From Gammaproteobacteria bacterium (lineage in GTDB: Bacteria; Pseudomonadota; Gammaproteobacteria; S012-40), in NCBI GenBank assembly GCA_919902765.1, contig CAKKRP010000095.1, positions 1 through 59,402 of the forward strand: a DNA stretch of 59,402 nucleotides, written 5' to 3'. The notes under the pieces were generated by a model. That model ran no database searches and was not told the origin of the DNA. It saw only the letters and a program-made list of their open reading frames with translations. Shown piece by piece: positions 54,132 to 59,402 of the stretch (positions within the stretch are counted from its first letter, which is position 1; each line of letters begins with the position of its first letter). A program made the translations under genes and the position numbers.

Positions 54132-55742
54132 ATGGCTGCGGATATCAAGGATTGGAACGTAGAAGACCCGCAATTTTGGGAAACCACCGGCAAGCGTATC
54201 GCCTATCGTAACTTAGCGATATCCGTTCCCGCGTTGTTATGCGGTTTTGCGGTGTGGATGATGTGGGGTATCATCACCGTACAAATGTATAATCTGGGTT
54301 TTCCGTTTAGCAAAGACGAATTGTTCACACTCACCGCGATTTCAGGTTTAGCGGGCGCGACGATGCGTATCCCGTCGTCATTTTTTATTCGCTTGGCGGG
54401 CGGCCGCAACACCATATTTTTAACCACTTTTATGTTGCTCGCGCCCGCGTTGGGCACTGGCATCGCACTCCAGCACCCGGAATGGCCGCTGTGGGTGTTT
54501 CAAATAATGGCCTTATGGTCCGGCGTCGGCGGCGGAAATTTTGCGAGTTCGATGTCCAACATCAGCACCTTTTTTCCTAAACGCCTGCAAGGTACGGCGC
54601 TCGGAATCAATGCCGGGCTGGGTAATTTCGGTGTTACCACGATGCAGATACTCATACCGCTGGTGATGACCGTAGGCATATTCGGCGCTATCGGCGGCGC
54701 GGGCATGGACTTGGTGAAGGATTCCGGGTGGATCTTCGGCAAAATACCGGCAGGCACACACACCTATATCCAAAATGCTGGATTTGCTTGGGTGATATCG
54801 TTAATCCCGCTGGCCGCGCTGTGTTGGTTCGGAATGAATAATTTGTTGTCGGCGGCGCCGGATATCGGGGGCGCGTTGACGGCGTATGCGAAAATAACTT
54901 GGTTATACACCTTATCTTTTGCACCCGCCATTATCGGTCTTTATCTATATTTACCGGCGCCGACCGGACTGGGTGTGTTGAACATGTGGATCGCCCTGCC
55001 GCTGATTATGACCGGTACGTTGATGCTGATGAAACTCGCCGCATTGGGGACGATGAAGGACGCCATTGCAAAACAATTCGCCATTTTTTCGAACAAACAT
55101 ACATGGGCGATGACGGCGCTATACGTAGTGACGTTCGGCTCGTTTATCGGCTTTTCAATGGCGCTGCCGTTGTCGATTACGGTCATCTTCGGCGATAAAC
55201 ACATCCTCGATCCGCTTACCAATACCTGGCAGCATCTAAAAAATCCCGCCGCGCCTTCGGCGTTGACCTACGCGTGGATAGGGCCTTTTCTGGGCGCACT
55301 GGTGCGTCCCGCCGGTGGATGGATATCGGATAAAGTCGGTGGCGCGAAGGTCACGCAAATCATCTCGGTGGTCATGGTCGCGGCGTCCGCCTATGCCGGC
55401 TATGTCTTATTTCAGGCCTACCGCTCTGCGACTCCAGAACAGTATTTCGTGGAGTTTTTAGCGGTGTTTATGGTGTTGTTTGCCGCGACGGGGATAGGCA
55501 ACGGCTCTACATTCCGTTCCATAGGCGTGATCTTTAACCGCGAACAAGCGGGCCCGGTATTGGGCTGGACATCGGCGGTTGCGGCCTATGGTTCTTTTAT
55601 CGCGCCGGAAGTGATTAAAGGACAGGTGAAGTCCGGCACGCCCGAAATGGCCATGTATGGTTTCGCGATATTTTACGCCTTATGTTTGATCGTTAATTGG
55701 TGGTTTTATTTGCGCAAAAATTCCGCAATAAAAAATCCATAA
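54132..55742 (+). CDS. narK: Nitrate/nitrite antiporter, NarK2 type
   Basis: This second nitrate/nitrite porter is longer (536 residues). It shows the NarK2-like signature GVGGGNFASSMSNISTFFPKR (about residues 135-155) and GLGNFGV, with extended loops between helices 6 and 7 (about 190-225). The NarK2 type is generally considered to exchange nitrate for nitrite, complementing the proton-linked type 1 porter. In several denitrifiers the two are adjacent or fused; here they are separate genes 9 bp apart. The end is 116 bp from narG, leaving room for an additional promoter. Confidence 0.92.
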   Translation: MAADIKDWNVEDPQFWETTGKRIAYRNLAISVPALLCGFAVWMMWGIITVQMYNLGFPFSKDELFTLTAISGLAGATMRIPSSFFIRLAGGRNTIFLTTFMLLAPALGTGIALQHPEWPLWVFQIMALWSGVGGGNFASSMSNISTFFPKRLQGTALGINAGLGNFGVTTMQILIPLVMTVGIFGAIGGAGMDLVKDSGWIFGKIPAGTHTYIQNAGFAWVISLIPLAALCWFGMNNLLSAAPDIGGALTAYAKITWLYTLSFAPAIIGLYLYLPAPTGLGVLNMWIALPLIMTGTLMLMKLAALGTMKDAIAKQFAIFSNKHTWAMTALYVVTFGSFIGFSMALPLSITVIFGDKHILDPLTNTWQHLKNPAAPSALTYAWIGPFLGALVRPAGGWISDKVGGAKVTQIISVVMVAASAYAGYVLFQAYRSATPEQYFVEFLAVFMVLFAATGIGNGSTFRSIGVIFNREQAGPVLGWTSAVAAYGSFIAPEVIKGQVKSGTPEMAMYGFAIFYALCLIVNWWFYLRKNSAIKNP

Positions 55743-55858
55743 TCGGTATTCCAATTTTTTCTATTATCGGCGGGATACCGTGAATATATACGTGTAAGAC
55801 CGGTCATTCGCGTAGTGACGTATTCGCTATATCGCAGTCGCATTGAGGGAGTTTAACG

Positions 55859-58800
55859 ATGAGTCATTTTTTGGACAGGCTGAAATTTTTTTCCCGCGTT
55901 AAAGATACATTTTCGAACGGTCACGGCATCGTCACGGATGAAGATAGAAAATGGGAAGATGCCTATCGTCATCGTTGGCAACACGACAAGGTGGTGCGCT
56001 CTACGCACGGCGTGAATTGCACCGGTGGGTGTTCATGGAAGATTTTTGTCAAAAACGGCTTGGTTTCCTTTGAAATGCAGCAAACGGATTATCCGCGCAC
56101 GCGCCCTGACATGCCAAATCATGAACCCCGCGGTTGTCAGCGCGGGGCGAGTTTCTCGTGGTATTTGTACAGCCCTCATCGCGTCAAATATCCACTCATT
56201 CGCGGGCGATTATTGGAACTATACCGCGCTGAACGCAAGGCGGGAAAAGATCCGGTGGAGGCCTGGACGGCAATCCAAAATGACCCGGAAAAACGCAAAA
56301 AATACACCGCAGTACGTGGTTTGGGCGGGTTTGTGCGCACGGATTGGGATGAAGTGACGGAAATCATCGCCGCCGCAAATGTGCATACGATCAAAAATCA
56401 CGGCCCGGACAGGATATTCGGATTTTCACCCATCCCCGCGATGTCGATGATCAGTTACGCGGCGGGGTCACGTTATCTTTCATTGATCGGCGGTGTCTGC
56501 GGCAGTTTTTATGATTGGTATTGCGATCTGCCGCCCGCCAGTCCGCAAACTTGGGGCGAACAGACCGACGTACCGGAGGCGGCGGATTGGTATAACTCGA
56601 CTTACCTCATTGTGTGCGGCGCAAATCTACCGATGACGCGCACCCCCGATGCGCATTTTTATTCCGAGGTGCGTTATAAGGGCGCGAAAGTCGTGTCTAT
56701 GGCGCCCGATTACGCCGAATATGTGAAATTCGCCGATTTGTGGATGCCGATACGCCAAGGTACGGATGCGGCGGCGTTTTTGGCCATGGGGCATGTCGCA
56801 TTGAAGGAATTTTATATCGAAAAGCAGCACGCGTATTTTCAAGAATATGCGCGCACCTACACGGATTTTCCTATGCAGGTGATGTTGCGCAAACGCGATG
56901 GCGTATACACCATGGATCGCATGCTGCGCGCCGCCGATTTGCAAGGAAATTTAGGACAAAACAATAATCCGGAATGGAAAACGATAGTCTTTGATAAAAA
57001 ATCCAATGCCTTTGTCGTGCCCAACGGGTCTATCGGCTTTCGTTGGGGTGAAGAAGGTAAGTGGAATACCTTGGAAAAGCAAGGTGCGGCCCAGCAGGCG
57101 ATAGAGGCGGAATTGTCGTGTATTGAACACAAAGATGCCGTGGTGCAGGTCGCGTTTCCGCACTTCGCGGCCGGCGAGCCCAAGCTGTTGACGCGGAATG
57201 TGCCGGTGCGGAAATTGAAGCTCGCCAATGGCGAGGAGGTTATGCTCACGACAGTGTTCGACCTCACGTTGGCGCAGTATAGCCTGGATCGCGGGCTGGG
57301 CGGCGGCAATGTTGCGAAATCATACGACGATAACGTCGCCTATACACCCGCGTGGGCGGAAAAAATCACCGGCGTCAAACGCGCCGACCTCATGCGCACG
57401 GGGCGCGAATTCGCCGATAATGCGGCAAAGACGCGTGGCAAATCGATGGTGATTTTAGGCGCGGCGATCAATCATTGGTATCACAATGATATGAATTATC
57501 GGGCGATTATGAATTTGCTGCACATATGCGGTTGCGTGGGCCAATCCGGCGGTGGTTGGGCGCATTATGTGGGACAAGAAAAATTGCGGCCGCAGGCGGG
57601 CTGGGCGCCGGTCGCGTTCGCGTTGGATTGGCATCGTCCGCCACGCCATATGAATAGTACGACATTCTGGTATTTTCACACCGATCAATGGCGTTATGAA
57701 ACGGTCAACGCCGATGAGTTGATGGTGCCGTACGCCGATTCAAAATATAAAGGTTACGCGCTGGCGGATTACAATGTCGTTTCCCAACGCTTAGGATGGT
57801 TGCCGTCGGCCCCGCATTTTAATCGCAATCCGCTGGATATTACCCGCGACGCCGAGCTGGCAGGGGCCGCAGACGAGGCGGGTTTGGCAAAACACATCGT
57901 AGAAAAATTGAAATCCGGCGAATTGGACTTTGCCTATGCCGACATCGACGATCCAAAAAATTGGGTGCGTAATTTATTCGTATGGCGCGGCAATTTGATA
58001 GGTAGTTCCGCCAAAGGTCACGAATATTTTCTAAAACATTTATTAGGTGCGCAAAACGGCGTGATGCAAGAAGGCGGTGCGGGACGGCATGTCAAAGAAA
58101 TAAAATGGCATGAAAACGGCCCTATCGGCAAATTGGATTTGATGGTCGATATTAATTTTCGATTGAACTCCACCGGGGCCTATTCGGACATCGTGTTGCC
58201 CACGGCCACTTGGTATGAAAAAAATGACTTGAATACCACCGACATGCACCCCTTCATTCATCCGTTATCCGAGGCGGTCAAGCCGGCGTGGGAGTCTAAG
58301 AGCGATTGGCAAATATTCAGACGTATCGCTAAGGCGTTTTCGACGCTGGCGGCCAAGCATATTGGCGTGCGCAAAGATGTCATCGCGTTACCGTTGTTGC
58401 ATGACACACCCTCGGAACTCGGACAGGCCCTAGGCGTAAAAGATTGGAAGCGCGGCGAGTGCGAACCGATTCCCGGCAAGACGCTGCCATTGATGAAAAT
58501 GGTAGAACGCGATTACGGCGCGATATACAAAAAATTTAATGCCTTGGGGCCGTTAATGGTCAAGCTGGGCAATAATACCAAGGGCATAGATTGGGATACC
58601 GGGCACGAATATGAGGAACTCAAACACCTCAACCACGTCATCACCGAAGAAGGCATCACCAAGGGCATGCCGTCGTTGGGCGAGGACTTGGAGGCGTGCG
58701 AGACGGTGTTGCGTATGGCGCCTGAGACCAATGGCGAGGTTGCGCATAAATCGTGGACCAGTTTGTCAAAAAAAACCGGCATAGATCACTCGCATTTATA

Positions 58801-59402
58801 TGCCGGGCGGCGCGAAGAAAAGATCACATTTTTAGACATACAGGCGCAACCGCGTAAGATCATTACCGCGCCCACATGGTCGGGTATAGAATCCGAAAAG
58901 GTCAGCTACAACGCGGGATATACCAATATTCACGAACACATCCCGTTCCGCACGCTGACAGGGCGCGCGCAATTTTATCAAGATCATCAATGGATGTTGG
59001 ATTTCGGTGAAGGCCTATGTTCGTTTCGTCCGCCGGTGGATATGAAATCCACCGCTCAAGTGCCGCAGTCTATCCTGAAAAAGCCGCATCTGGTGCTGAA
59101 TTGGATCACGCCGCATTCCAAGTGGGGCATACACTCGACTTACACCGATAATTTACGCATGCTCAATCTGTTTCGTGGCGGGCCGACGATGTGGATCTCT
59201 GAAGACGACGCCAAGAGTATCGGACTCATTGATAACGACTGGGTGGAGGCGATCAACACCAATGGCGCGACCGTCGCGCGCGTGGTGGTGTCGCAACGTA
59301 TACCGAACGGCATGGCGATGATGTATCACGCGCAGGAAAAAACCATTAACGTGCCGGGCTCGAATTCCACAGGAAAACGCGGCGGAATATTGAATTCTGT
59401 CA
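55859..59402 (+). CDS. narG: Respiratory nitrate reductase alpha subunit, 3' end outside window
   Basis: This is the catalytic molybdenum subunit of the membrane-bound NarGHI reductase, which reduces nitrate to nitrite on the cytoplasmic side with quinol electrons. 1181 codons are present, close to the usual 1220-1260. The FS0 cluster ligands are H50, C54 and C58 (HGVNCTGGC) with C93 (RGCQRG). The molybdenum-coordinating Asp is D223 in WYCDLPPASPQTWGEQTD. The N-terminus lacks a true Tat signal, as in other NarG proteins. The ATG at 55859 has TGAGGGAG upstream. narH, narJ and narI are expected beyond the edge. Confidence 0.97.
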   Translation, partial: MSHFLDRLKFFSRVKDTFSNGHGIVTDEDRKWEDAYRHRWQHDKVVRSTHGVNCTGGCSWKIFVKNGLVSFEMQQTDYPRTRPDMPNHEPRGCQRGASFSWYLYSPHRVKYPLIRGRLLELYRAERKAGKDPVEAWTAIQNDPEKRKKYTAVRGLGGFVRTDWDEVTEIIAAANVHTIKNHGPDRIFGFSPIPAMSMISYAAGSRYLSLIGGVCGSFYDWYCDLPPASPQTWGEQTDVPEAADWYNSTYLIVCGANLPMTRTPDAHFYSEVRYKGAKVVSMAPDYAEYVKFADLWMPIRQGTDAAAFLAMGHVALKEFYIEKQHAYFQEYARTYTDFPMQVMLRKRDGVYTMDRMLRAADLQGNLGQNNNPEWKTIVFDKKSNAFVVPNGSIGFRWGEEGKWNTLEKQGAAQQAIEAELSCIEHKDAVVQVAFPHFAAGEPKLLTRNVPVRKLKLANGEEVMLTTVFDLTLAQYSLDRGLGGGNVAKSYDDNVAYTPAWAEKITGVKRADLMRTGREFADNAAKTRGKSMVILGAAINHWYHNDMNYRAIMNLLHICGCVGQSGGGWAHYVGQEKLRPQAGWAPVAFALDWHRPPRHMNSTTFWYFHTDQWRYETVNADELMVPYADSKYKGYALADYNVVSQRLGWLPSAPHFNRNPLDITRDAELAGAADEAGLAKHIVEKLKSGELDFAYADIDDPKNWVRNLFVWRGNLIGSSAKGHEYFLKHLLGAQNGVMQEGGAGRHVKEIKWHENGPIGKLDLMVDINFRLNSTGAYSDIVLPTATWYEKNDLNTTDMHPFIHPLSEAVKPAWESKSDWQIFRRIAKAFSTLAAKHIGVRKDVIALPLLHDTPSELGQALGVKDWKRGECEPIPGKTLPLMKMVERDYGAIYKKFNALGPLMVKLGNNTKGIDWDTGHEYEELKHLNHVITEEGITKGMPSLGEDLEACETVLRMAPETNGEVAHKSWTSLSKKTGIDHSHLYAGRREEKITFLDIQAQPRKIITAPTWSGIESEKVSYNAGYTNIHEHIPFRTLTGRAQFYQDHQWMLDFGEGLCSFRPPVDMKSTAQVPQSILKKPHLVLNWITPHSKWGIHSTYTDNLRMLNLFRGGPTMWISEDDAKSIGLIDNDWVEAINTNGATVARVVVSQRIPNGMAMMYHAQEKTINVPGSNSTGKRGGILNSV

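Noticed and set aside
1-59402. tRNA, rRNA, CRISPR or prophage elements
   Set aside because: Reading through the intergenic regions showed no cloverleaf-like sequence, regularly spaced repeats or phage structural genes. A tRNA scan was not possible here.

Overview
This is a stretch of chromosome from a proteobacterium, most likely a gammaproteobacterium (a related betaproteobacterium cannot be excluded). The supporting genes are an mpl-ubiX-Lon-N operon, polA next to DUF2782 and LOG genes, hemW beside rlmH, nudE-cysQ, hemJ, a YqaA-like gene, class I fbp, and narK-narK-narG. Base composition is close to 50% GC. I see no rRNA, tRNA, CRISPR array or complete insertion sequence. Two genes run off the ends: a TolB-like gene on the left and narG on the right.

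The left third (about 1-21700) is an envelope-oriented accessory region. A minus-strand block carries a 1923-residue Ig-like lipoprotein, an N-terminally anchored dihaem cytochrome of the RoxA/MauG-like superfamily, a cytochrome P450, and a tandem pair of smaller dihaem paralogues (one predicted lipoprotein, one signal-anchored). Upstream are an outer-membrane barrel gene and a divergent lipoprotein with BACON-like repeats, an IPT-like domain and a probable beta-propeller. RoxA cleaves rubber, and the Pseudomonas aeruginosa relatives PA2077/PA2078 oxygenate fatty acids. I therefore infer an uncharacterised extracytoplasmic oxygenation system acting on a lipid, isoprenoid or polymer. This is the best candidate for a new system here. 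Between the barrel and the giant gene lies a tiny lipoprotein ORF that is a truncated, diverged copy of the 5' end of the TolB-like gene at the left edge.

The middle (21700-35900) is mostly housekeeping: rlmH, hemW, cysQ, nudE, hemJ, a YqaA-like gene, a 1274-residue FAD/Fe-S oxidoreductase, then a helical protein, a UbiB-type kinase, a membrane protein, mpl, ubiX and a Lon-N protein in one tight plus-strand run. A 163-bp MITE-like element with 14-bp inverted repeats and an 8-bp target duplication sits at 29698-29860.

From 36000 to 41000 there is a second barrel-lipoprotein pair and another barrel. These are followed by a degraded restriction-modification remnant next to a cluster of DnaA-box-like sequences and an AT-rich tract. 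The right part (41000-59402) holds polA, a 2-oxoglutarate oxygenase, a TPR protein, a 989-residue fusion of acyl-AMP ligase, carrier protein and SGNH hydrolase, a chemoreceptor with a CZB domain, fbp, and a nitrate respiration operon preceded by an FNR-like site.
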